A program made the position numbers and the translations under genes. Positions 46,101-56,529 of a DNA stretch of 64,000 nucleotides are shown here, one piece after another (the first letter of the stretch is position 1; each line of letters opens with the position of its first letter). The stretch is from Dryococelus australis (taxonomy: Eukaryota; Arthropoda; Insecta; Phasmatodea; Phasmatidae). Location: contig CM056997.1 in assembly GCA_029891345.1 (NCBI GenBank), positions 212,947,212-213,011,211 of the forward strand. Direction: 5' to 3'. Below the pieces are notes generated by a model. The model made no database searches and was not told the DNA's origin. It saw nothing but the letters and a program-made list of their open reading frames with translations.

Positions 46101-46205
46101 CACATATTTTTACAGTTGTTATAAAGTCTATTCTTATTTGTTTTATGGTAGTAAAATATTCAATGTTTAATAATTTGCCACAATTTTTACATTTGCTTAG
46201 ATAGG
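43100..46205 (-). pseudogene. Second protein-primed family B DNA polymerase fossil, AT-rich
   Basis: Minus-strand fragments run in collinear order. 46013-46203 is a cysteine-bearing N-terminal segment (LSKCKNCGKLLNIEYF). 44700-45110 includes FRGLKTSIKYIPNVASGK and NPLNGASY (~44745), equivalent to the spacer domain of the 5.3-8.9 kb copy. About 44290-44360 shows a C..H..C finger-like RLHKHIENCS. 43500-43690 shows the exonuclease motif region FYNSTGYDVHLFI and DDTNINLIANNEEKFI. 43345-43465 reads FMASSLDTISSNL, and 43140-43341 reads MVYPYDYMDSWKKFEETELS to EYHDLYLNCDVI. The palm/catalytic end is lost at the gypsy junction. Base composition (well over 70% AT) differs sharply from the first copy, pointing to a distinct lineage. 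Confidence 0.75.
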
Positions 46206-46766
46206 GTATTATTTTCCATTTTAATGTTGAGTGGTGATTCCATTTTTGTGCTTATTTTAAAGGAAAGAAATATAATAATAAAGAACTTATTTTAGTAAAA
46301 TTTAAATAATAATAAAATAAAAAAATAAAATAAAAATTACAGTAAAATAAAAATTCTAATAATAAAACTAAAATAATAATAAAATTAAAATTAAATTAAA
46401 AATTATTAAATAAAAAAAAAATTTTGTTTTCTGTTATTAAAACTTTTTTTCCTTTTAAATTAACGCAAAACTGGAATCGCTGCTCAGCAAGTTCAACTAT
46501 TCATTTGAATTGACTAAGCTACATGACCTAAAAATAAATAAAAATGTGCTGGTACCCAATTTCAATTATAAGAATCTAAATTTGGGGAAAAAATAATTGT
46601 AATTTAGATGGTAAATATAAAATTACTCTACCAGATCGTAAGGTAAATATACATGATAAAAATGATTTAAAATTAATAAATTAGAAACAGGTTTTTATAA
46701 ATGATGGAAAAACTACAAATAATTTATAATTCTCTTAAAAATGTAAATTTTCTATTATTTTTAATC
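46206..46766. other. Extremely AT-rich spacer
   Basis: Long A- and T-runs (AATAATAAAATAAAAAAATAAAAT) with no coding frame. It may belong to the polymerase element or to the outer end of the inverted-repeat element; I cannot tell. Confidence 0.4.
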
Positions 46767-47564
46767 TGTCGATTATCTTTTTAATATTTAATTTGAGTTT
46801 AGCTTAAATTTGTTTGTTTTTTAGCTTAAAATTGCTTAATTTTTAGAATGAAAAAATTCAAATGTCTATTTTTAAAAAAATTTAAAACGAGAAACTTGCT
46901 TGATTTTAGCTTAAATTTGCTTGATTTTGACCTCGTTTTCATTGAATTTTAGATTTTGATTTTTTCTTTTTTTTTCTTTTACTGTCGTTAAAAATAACGT
47001 GAAATAGTTGATGTTACTTTTTTCTTGTATGTTTAGTGAAAATTGCCGGAAAAAGTGTGATGCACAACCCCCCGCATTATCTAGTTACTGTCAGCACTCA
47101 GCGCTATGCCCTCAAAATCTAGGCTTGAACATGAGACGCAAGCAGAAGGGAGAAGGGTAGAGAGAGAGAGAGAGAGAAGCAAGGAGTGTAAAAGGGGAAC
47201 GAGAGCGTGACTAGGAGGTCGTCTCGGGCACTGTTCACGAGTGGAAAACGACGAAACCACGCAGAGGGCAATAATATCGGTCCAATTACTAAATTATGCG
47301 GAAAATAACATAGTTGCAAGGCAAACTGAAACTGAATATGGTTTCAATTAACGCACGCAAACACTCAAGCGTTGCAGGAACAATTGTGGGGTACTCTACC
47401 AACAGCTCCACCATTGCCTACGAACGCATCTTAACCTAGAGCGTGCTCAGAGCCCCCGACAGAAAACTGAACCCTGAGAGCGTCAGCCGCACCGACGCCA
47501 AGCGCCCAGCCGCACAACAGAGATTCGGTAACAACAAGAAAAAGGCAGCGAGAAGGTTTCAATT

Positions 47565-47774
47565 GTGGCGCCTCTGCCACCTGTCAGCGGTGCTTTCCAG
47601 ACGACAACACAGAGGTCAAACGACACTCTCCTGACTATACCCTTGCATGGCGTCCCGGCGCCCGGAAAGGAAGCAGCCCGAGCGAGCGAAGAGGTCTGGG
47701 AGGACGTACCAGCCCAAATAGCAAACAACAAGCAGATAACTGTTGGCTCAGGTGGCACATGTTCGCCCACATGA
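47565..47774 (+). CDS. 69-codon ORF shared by both arms (left)
   Basis: The ORF starts MAPLPPVSGAFQTTTQ, has a central acidic stretch (ASEEVWEDVPAQ) and ends GGTCSPT. The same frame is open at 62570-62779 in the right arm with about five amino-acid differences. The opposite-strand frame is open too, so coding is not proven. No family recognised. Confidence 0.3.
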   Translation: MAPLPPVSGAFQTTTQRSNDTLLTIPLHGVPAPGKEAARASEEVWEDVPAQIANNKQITVGSGGTCSPT

Positions 47775-47895
47775 TTGCAAGTGGTTTCTTATGTATTACA
47801 CAATAAGACCACATGAACAATAGTGGCTGTATTTGCTTGGGACGTATTTTTGATGTGGGCCATTAAACCCAAAATGATCGACAGTACTTAATGTA

Positions 47896-48430
47896 TGGCC
47901 CACAAGCAAACATCAGTGAATCACCCATTGCCATCTCAGAATATGTGGAAAACATATGTCTGATGTATGCCAAAGTGTATGAAAATACGATAGTTTTTCC
48001 ATCTAAAACCCTAACGCGGTAATCAGGTTCAAATATTGATAGTTGGGCTTAAAAATTTGGCCGATTACGGGCCACGTATCACAAAATGACTAACGGAATT
48101 TCATATGTGGCACACAAGCAAACATCAGTGAAACACCCACTGGCATCTTGGAGTATGTAAAATACGTGTTGCTGTTGTATGCCAAAGAGTATGATTATAA
48201 GATCATGTTTGCACATAAAGCCCTCGCGTCGTATAATGGTTCATTTCTGATAGTTGGGCATCATCATGTGGGAAATTGTGGGCTATTTAACACAAAATAA
48301 CTGACGGAATTTCATATATGGCGCACAAGCAAATGTCTGTGAAACACCCACGTGAATCTTATAATGTGTAGAAATGTGTAAGTGATGTTTGCCGAAGAGT
48401 ACATACCGCCTTTTGTAGTATGCCATCTGT
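47896..48430 (+). repeat. Three ~211-bp tandem units in left arm
   Basis: TATGTGGCACACAAGCAAAC-type starts occur at 47896, 48108 and 48319 (spacing 212 and 211 bp). Each is followed by CAGTGAAACACCCA and, about 130 bp later, CTGATAGTTGGGC. The inverted counterparts lie at about 61930-62450. Confidence 0.9.
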
Positions 48431-48841
48431 TCCTCATTACTGAGGGAACATGATCAGAAAGCATATGTTCAATTTATGGCATACCGACCATATGTTGTTG
48501 TTTAGTAGCAAATAGAATATGCGTATTCAATGGATTATTTTATTTCATGTATACATGAAGTAAAATTATCATGTGGCATTGCTAGTAATAGTAAAAAATA
48601 GTTTTTAGACCAGAAACCTGCAATGCATAACAAGCAAAAAAATCCATTATTTTGCTATTTAAATCCTACCTGAAAGTAGTCCAAAACTTAAATACTAGTA
48701 TTTGAAACCAATCACATATATCCCAGTATTGACTCGTGATTAAAAAGCTCTGTATAAAAAAGCTATCAATGAATTAGGTATGTGAAGTAAGTATCCAGAT
48801 TTACTTAAAAAGACAATTAGTAAGTTTCTTTGGAGAAATCT

Positions 48842-48910
48842 GGAATCGAACTCACAAACCTTTAGTCTACAGTTAAGAATACTCAACTATAGACTAAAGG
48901 TTTGTGAAAT
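48842..48910 (-). other. tRNA-like segment in left arm
   Basis: On the minus strand a B-box-like GTGAGTTCGATTCC (48842-48855) follows a TAGTCTATAGTTGAGTA A-box-like stretch. The unit also forms a hairpin around ACCTTTAGTCTA/TAGACTAAAGGT. Its counterpart lies at 61446-61502. Stems are too poor for a functional tRNA. Confidence 0.4.
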
Positions 48911-49479
48911 TAGTCTGAAGATAACACATATGAATATGATATACATCAATTTTATTTGGGTTAGACACAATTATTTTTTGGTTATGAAAATGCATGTCAA
49001 GTTGCGTCTATGTGGACCTCAAGTGGCCAATATCTGGCCACAAATGGTTTACCAACAGTTGGCTAACGACATGTGGTTTACTTACGGCACACCAGAAGCA
49101 GAAAACTGGAAGTGGCCCACTTGTTCTTAACTTATGGGTAACTCTTGTTTTCCCAGACATCAGCCAACAGTTCATCAAGAATAAGTGGCTCGCTTGTGGT
49201 TGACTTATGGGCAATTCTGTTTTGTTAGACATCAGTCGACAGCGATTGGTGTAGGAAGATTTCTCTCAACGACAGTGTCATTTGATCTGCATCTTTTCAA
49301 AAACTGATTTCTTCGCAAGGATATTTTCAAGGCTATGGAATAACTACTGTAATTTACATGGCTCAGAGGCCAGTTAACACGAGCATACCAATCAGAGAAA
49401 TACCTTAAAAGCAACAGACAACTTAGTACAAATGCCACTACCGTAGCTCCCCTTTAACCTGGACACTCAATCGGAAGCA

Positions 49480-50330
49480 GACCAACTCTACCAAGTTGCG
49501 AAATATATCACATTACAAAGTCACTTCAGCTCACTCACAAACGTAAGTGACGACTGGAAAACATCGTCACAATAGAGTCAACCCTCGAATGCACAGACAC
49601 TGCAGTCAAATAAACGACAGAGAAATTCATAGGACCTGGAAAATGCTGCACAAATCCCAGCAAGGGATAATAACAACAACTGGAAAACCACCAAAGGTAG
49701 ACCTCGAGTGGCCCACAAGACACCTGCTCAGTGAGTGGCTGCTATCCCTTCGGCGCCAGGGAGCATGCAAGCAGACCCCAATTCGCAATACAGGCAAACC
49801 AGCTTCAACACACTAGAAAAACCACGACGAATTCCGTACATTTTTTCGCTGTCTTCTCGTCGACATAGCTGCGAGTAATTAAAAATCACTTTGGTGAGTT
49901 TACTGTAAAAATTAACATGCGGGAAACTATATTTTTCCCAGCGAATGAAACTCAGTACAATACGATGTTTGAGTTCCTCACATCGAAGCGAGCTCATCTG
50001 TGTACCCGCCCATTCCCAGAAGACCGCAATACAAATGTGGTAATCAACAACATTCCCTCTGACATGCCTTCAGAGGAATTACAAGGGTACTTCAAAAGCT
50101 AGGCTTCTAAGTGTGGCATGTGCGCCAACTTGACCGTAAAGGGGATAATCGCATAAAATTCTGCAAATTCCAGGCCACTCAAGTTGACCCGAATCGACAT
50201 CTACCGAATCACACTAGAAAAGTAACGGCTCCTCAGTCCTCAACAATATAGGTGTCCAGAGTACAGGCACAAATCAAATGAATGTGACAGAGAAATCTCC
50301 TCTTTCACGTGTGTAGGGAATCACTTGTTG
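49480..50330 (+). pseudogene. Jockey copy 2 ORF1 (gag-like)
   Basis: The segment 49917-50102 reads NTNVVINNIPSDMPSEELQG, an RRM-like fold typical of Jockey ORF1 before the zinc knuckles. It stops at 50102. Downstream another frame continues with KFCKFQATQVDPNR, then a CP..YRHKSNECDR segment that looks like a decayed CCHC knuckle (about 50245-50300). The N-terminal part (49480-49910) is frame-broken. The protein would bind the element RNA. Confidence 0.6.
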
Positions 50331-50599
50331 TAGTAATGGCCAGTAACTAAGTCCACTCCCCCACTCCCAACTGCGGAGGGGCTCACCTTGGAAGCTGCAA
50401 GGACTGCATTGCCCGACAGCAATTAAAACAGCGCCACTCTCAAACGTGAACCAAACAAACCACTCAAACTCAGCCCAAAGCCAGATTTAAGCTCAATCCC
50501 GCAGAAGTTACAGAATAGCCACCGCCCAGGAGACCAGCCTGGCAGACATACCAACAACAGAGTACTTCTGCACATGGTAATCAATCTACCAATGCAGCA

Positions 50600-53500
50600 C
50601 AACAACCCGCACAGAAATCATATGGTCCACCGACTATGCAGTCCCATTAGCCACAAGAGGAGGCACCCATGGGTAATGAAGGCTCTCCTTTTGCTGATAT
50701 TAAGGAAATTTTCAACCTCATCAAAGGGTTCATCACTATTATCCGAAGTACATACATGCAACTCAGGAAGACTACGAATCCAATGCAGAAGATGGAATTA
50801 TTCTTCCAGACTCTCTGCATGAAATTCGATGGTTAGGTCGTTCGTTCGCATAGCCACCTGGAAAACGCACTCCCTGCACCACAAAACCGACGAGCTCCTC
50901 CATCTACTCGTCAATGAAAATCTGGACATCCTTCTCATCACAGAGACATGGCTCAGCAGTATTATTGACCTCAAATTCCTGGGCTACCAAACAAACAGGA
51001 TAAATCTGTCTGACAGGGATCACGTCGATGTTTCAATCCTAATACATAATCCATTCAACATCAGAGGAAAGGAATACCGGTTATGCACCTTGTTGAAGCA
51101 GTGGATATTACAGTTGCTGGCGAAACTAACCCCAGCACATTCGTTTGCATCTAAATCCCACCGGACAGACGTCTTCCCACTCAGGACCTAGAGGCTATCC
51201 GAGCTCTGAACTCTCAGCTCTTGTGGGGTGGATACTTGAATGCCACACGCCATGACTGGGACTGCCCAGTCACCAACAGATGTGGCTCCCAATTCCGTAG
51301 ATATGTGTCGACACCTCAACTCACTATTCACCATCCTGAAGAGCCCACATACATACCGGATGCCGCCAATCGCCACCCACATGTGCTAGATTTCATCCTC
51401 GCCCCTTCAGGCCTGAGAATCCGGGGATAAGGGTTCACCACACAGAAACGTCCGACCACTTTCTGGTGTCCTGAACACTTTACCATATACCTCTAGCAGC
51501 AGACACTAAGCCACAGTATGAATACTTGCGAGCAGACTGGTGACTATATCGGGCAATTATTAATGAGGCAATAGAACTGTTATCTCAGTTCACCAGCCTA
51601 TAAGAACTAGAAGAGGGAGTAAGAACACTCACTGACCCCATCAAAATCACTGGAGACCAAACCATTCCAACTAAACACCCGGGAGGCGACTTCAAACCAA
51701 TCTCACAACCTCTGAGGACACATTTCGCCATTCGAAACAGAGCTTGCAGAGAATGGCAGACCAGTCGAAGCCAGATATACAAAGCTCTATACCGTGTCCT
51801 TCGTCAAGTCTGCAGGCAAAAGTTCGCGGAATGGCAGACCAGCTTGAAGCTGGATGAGCTACATACCTATCATCCACAACAATGATAAGGTGTGGTCATA
51901 TGTCTGGCGCCTGAAAAGGAAACCGACGGTCATTTCGCCTCTGCAACATGGAGGTCATCCTGCTTTCACCAACAGTGAAAAAGCAGAGGTCCTAGCACAA
52001 CACCTTTGCTCCACGTTCATACCCAGGAAGGCTACCACCAGCCTATCAGACTACTCTGACAGTGACAGCGATGATACAGAAGCTATACACTCATAATTTA
52101 GAATTACTCTACCACTTTCACCACAACAGCCAGACATTTCACTCACCACTCTAAAAGAACTCCAGCAAACACTCACCAAACTGGAAACGAAAACAGCCTG
52201 AGGAGCTGACGAAATCCCAAATGTGCTCTTTCGAGAACTGGTATGGTACACAAGGCTCTTTCTCACAAGACTCATCCTTGCAACATTGATCATTGGTCAG
52301 TACCCAACAAGCTCCTGGAAGAGGCGGGGGTAGTCCCGATTCCCAAACCTGGAAAAAACCCGGGCTTGCAGCATCATACAGGACGATTTCGATGCTAAGC
52401 TGTATCTCGAAAGTGTGTGAGAATATTACCTTGAACCACCTGCTTCGTGTGGTCACCAAACATGACCTACTTCCCCCTTATCAATTCGGCTTCCATCCCA
52501 AACACTCGACAGTTCACGCCATTGCCCGCACAACAAGTATACTTGAAGCAGAACTCGCCAAGGAGAATATCGGTGGGCTATGCCTCCTGGACTAGGAACA
52601 ATGCTACTATTCCATCTGGCACGACATTCTAAGGGCCGATCTTAGGTCCTTGGATCTTCCGATTTTGATTTTATATGTGCTATGTTCCTTCCTCGCAGGT
52701 CGGACTTTTCGCCTTCGAGTAGAAAAATAACTGTCCACCCCACAACCAATCGGAGCAGGAGTGCCACAGGGATCGATCCTACATCTTCTTCGATGCAACC
52801 TATTTATAAGACTCATTCCAACACCCTAGAACGTAAAAATCTCTCCTTAGACAGATGACAGGGTAATCGTAGCAACTGCATCCACCGAATGTGAACTGTG
52901 CCATTACCTGAACAGCGCTTTCTGCACCCTAAAACATTTCTTCGAGGCGAGAGGGATGAATCTGAACACGGCGAAAATCATGGCAGTACTCTTTACCCGG
53001 CGCAGGGAAGTTTATCCACCCAGCATACAATCAGACGGCCGAGACACACTGTGGATGCCATCCGCAAAATATCTGAGTGATAGTAGATAAACAGTTGAAA
53101 TATGGCGAGCATATTAAAAGTTTGTGTGGGAAAGCGAAGTCAGCACTATACCATTTAGCCTGTGTGCTTCGACCCAGCTCCCTCCTCGCTGAGAAAAAAC
53201 CGAATATGTCTTATATTCCCGTACATCTTCACCATCATCTTATATGCTTCCCCTGTCTGGTGCAACATGAAGCCAGCACATCTTCGTCCATTGTACAGCT
53301 TGTATCATAGAACTCTCCAACTGGTTCTTGAGAAACAACGAACGACACGTGGCTACATTCTCACTTCGGGTTGTCTGGTTGAAGGATCTCAGTGAAATCA
53401 TCACCAAGCAAGTCACTGCCTTCAACAAGTCTCTGAACTGTCACGGAAATCCTGTAGCGCATGTGCTTGCAGATCCGATCCTGAACTATAAAACACAGAA

Positions 53501-53640
53501 TTTTGATACGTCCAGTCTTCGTGACCGCCTTCAACGACATCTCAGATGACAAATACACCCACTAAGAACTGAGATAGTCTAGACCCCGAAGATCAAGACC
53601 TCCAAGACCTGGCCACTACCTCTGCTCCCGGAGAATAACT
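50600..53640 (+). pseudogene. Jockey copy 2 ORF2 (endonuclease-reverse transcriptase)
   Basis: The APE-type endonuclease starts near 50829 (IATWKTHSLHHKTDELL), with the metal-binding Glu in LLITETWLS (about 50935). The GDxN-type motif reads GGYLNATRHDW (~51230), so the catalytic Asp is replaced by Tyr. The reverse transcriptase (52200-52950) has LSCISKVCENITLNHLLRVV, FGFHPKHSTVHAIARTTS and IGAGVPQGSIL. The YADD box has decayed to stop-Thr-Asp-Asp near 52850. Several stops and frameshifts separate these segments. A C-terminal region with Trp/Cys-rich CLVEGSQ-like frames ends near 53640. Confidence 0.88.
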
Positions 53641-53890
53641 GGGCAGACACCAGAGATGGTCGCTCAAAATATCCGCCCTGCAGCTTCACGTCACTCTTAT
53701 TTGATTTACTATGTATTTATAGTCACCCTTTTGGCTCCATTTTGCAGTCCTCCCATATATTGTAGGTTTTTATTGGGGTTCTCTCGTTTCCCACCTTTTC
53801 CCCCATTAATGCACACAGGCCCCCCGAAGGATACCCAATAGCATAACTAAAGGAACCTTCACAAAATTACTGAAATAAATAAACTTGGAC

Positions 53891-55935
53891 TAAGAGTCTC
53901 GCAGTAATTAACTAGAATTAGTAATAAAATTATATAGAGATGGCCAGTAGTGCTTATATTGGAGATGACCTTTCTCTATCTTACCTTATACAGTCCTATA
54001 CACTGACATGCACGAACAAAAACACCAAAAAACATACAAATGTAAATATTGTTTAATGTGTAAATACCGTCCACAATTTTTTAATTCTGTAAATTAAAAA
54101 ATTATCTGTTCACTAAATTAAATATAAAGATTAGTCGTTAACAACTAGATTTTAAAAAACGTGTCAGAAGAATGTATATTGTATATATACTTAACTTTTT
54201 CAATTTATCATTATTCATCTTATATTTTGTACACCAAACTCAGTTCATAAAACTAGTTTTTTAAGCTCTAGAACAGACACATGCATCAATACAGCCAATA
54301 TAGTAGCCACATTTAAATATATTATTTTTCTAACATTACAGATAATGCATAAAGTTAATAAAGATGATATAACCTACACTTAGATTTTAAGAATTTAGTT
54401 TTAAAAACCTAGAGTTAAGTTACTTTAAGTCACTTTCGTCAAAAGAAACGAAATTTTAGACACAATTCCATGTATAATATGGTAAATGAAATTAATTGTA
54501 TTGAAAAATTAAGATCAAATTGAAGGACATAATGTTGGAAGGTTTTATTTGCATTGTGGATTCCTGTACCAATAACGATTTTTTAATAGGACCTAGCTTG
54601 GCTCTGTTCCAAAAATAAAGTGGCACACCTAAACAAACATACACAACACTAACAAGTAACAACATGTAACATATATTTCTACATAAATTGCTGCAAGCGA
54701 AATACTGACACAGGTAATTTATTCTCATTACATCGCCCCACCATCCCCTTCCTTGTCCTTAATACTCCTATTTTTATGCTTGGAAACTAGCCTTTTTTAC
54801 TGCTTCCAGAGAGATGACTGGTATCTGCGGACGGGTGGCGCAGTTCTGTCCCCCGCCTCCAGGGCCGTGATACTGCAGTACGACCCTGGATAAATTCTAG
54901 CAGCGGCTCGACACACTTCATATCACCACTTATTGACCTCGAAAAGTCTATCTTCGCGAACTAAAAAACACTCTACTGTCTTCGCCCTAATCCAATTAAA
55001 GTGTTTACAATTATCCTCTTCGATTGTCGCATAGATTTTCTCAGGACCTCTCTGCTTTGCTAGGTTTGCTATGCCCTACCTTCTAAACTCTTCTTCGTTC
55101 GAGGTGTGTCCATGGCTACAATTGTGGCCATGGCACCAGACAAATCTGCTCAGTGGCGATGCATGCGCCCAATTAGTTAATTAAACCCTACCTAAGGCAT
55201 GTAGGGTTTGCCCTGAGACACATCCCATTCTCCAACCGTCTTAGGTACTTACATGCATGCCGGAGGACACACAGAACTGAGGAGGTGCTTATGTTGGGGT
55301 GGTGGGATTTGGGGGCTCGTCATAAAAAAAAATCACAATTTTCCTGAGTCACATTTTTTATTGGTGTCGATTTGTTCAAAATGCAATAATAAATCCTTTT
55401 AAGATATATCGTAATTAAATTAGTGATAATGGTGCAGGTGCTTCATTTCTTGGCGAGTCTGTGCATATTTGGCCTAAAATCTGTAAGAAAGATATGCTTA
55501 CACAATACTTTTACTAATTATCGTTAGTTACGTTTTCTGCTTCGGCGTAGGTATGAACTAATATTCAAGTTAATATTTCGTTCATTAAAAACACAGTCAT
55601 TAACTGTAATGTAGTCGGATGTATAAACCATAACTATAGTCTCGACCATTTTTAACTTGTGCTCTGTTTAACAACAATAAAGTTACCACCTATTTCATGA
55701 CAACATAACCCACTTTCCTGAATGGCTTGTCATCGCGAAATTAAGTCAGACGGGTGAAACAACTTACTGCCGAAGTGAATTCAAATACTAAATTCGTCTA
55801 CAAACGATAGTCAGTGGAGCTTACCATTTCTACTACACATATGTTCGTATACGAAAATGACTACTCAATAAGTATAGGCTCCCAGCGCTCTGAGTTAGTG
55901 CGTTACTGCTTCGTTACATTACGTTCAATACACGA
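53891..55935. other. AT-rich interior of large element
   Basis: No gene supported. Contains the tRNA-derived segment at 54828-54900; the rest is featureless. Confidence 0.4.
54828..54900 (+). other. tRNA-derived (SINE-like) segment
   Basis: GGGTGGCGCAGTTCTG resembles an A box, and CAGTACGACCCTGG, about 50 bp later, a degenerate B box. Stem pairing is poor, so it is a pseudo-tRNA or SINE head. Confidence 0.4.
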
Positions 55936-55936
55936 G

Positions 55937-55978
<42 letters not shown>
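55937..55978. repeat. (GT)n microsatellite
   Basis: About 20 GT repeats. Confidence 0.95.
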
Positions 55979-55980
<2 letters not shown>

Positions 55981-56529
55981 TGCAGCGAATGGTCAGAGCA
56001 GCCCAGTGCGATGCTTCGCGACATGATATGCAAGTGAAAGTAGGGCAGGTAAAATACCAAAAGGGCTTTATGCAAATGCCGAACTAAACCCTAGTAAAAG
56101 GGTTACCAGAGACGTCTCGAGAAGAGCCCTCAGTCCATATTGTTTTCATTTCGAGTGTTATTTTGCAAGTGCTATGTTTTACCTCGCATGTTTTCACCCA
56201 CATTCCATTACATGCAACGGCAAGTATTTTGTTTCATGTTAAAATAATAAGAATTATTTTACTAATCTATTAATGATGCCAGTGTTACAAATACGTAATA
56301 AGTTTTGTGCAAAGTATTCCTACGTGATGTGCTGCCCGCCAAGCAACCCAGCACTGTGTACGGGAGATGGCAGTCAGCGTTCAACGTCTTCAATGGTCGG
56401 TCACATGTATTCCTGCTCCGCGTCTCCCTGCTCTGGTCATTTAATCATAAATAGTGTAAGTTTTCTGGAACCTCGTTATTTTAGCCGCCCTGAGACACCG
56501 CCTCTCCACTTCCCCACCTCGGTATAAAC

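Larger units (their letters stand above)
46767..49236 (+). repeat. Left arm of large inverted repeat
   Basis: Outer part: words TTTAGCTTAAATTTGCTTG repeat near 46795-46925. Middle: a GA-rich tract (47157-47177) and the conserved 69-codon ORF. Then three ~211-bp tandem units (starts near 47896, 48108, 48319), a tRNA-like segment (48842-48900) and about 1.7 copies of a ~70-bp unit ending at 49236, where the Jockey copy begins. Confidence 0.85.
49237..53890 (+). mobile_element. Jockey-like non-LTR retrotransposon copy 2
   Basis: Nearly full-length copy with ORF1 remnants (49480-50330), ORF2 endonuclease and reverse transcriptase (50600-53640) and a 3' end at AAATAAATAAACTTGG (about 53880). It is inserted at the inner end of the left inverted-repeat arm. 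It aligns to copy 1 from about 50600 to 53700. Confidence 0.85.
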
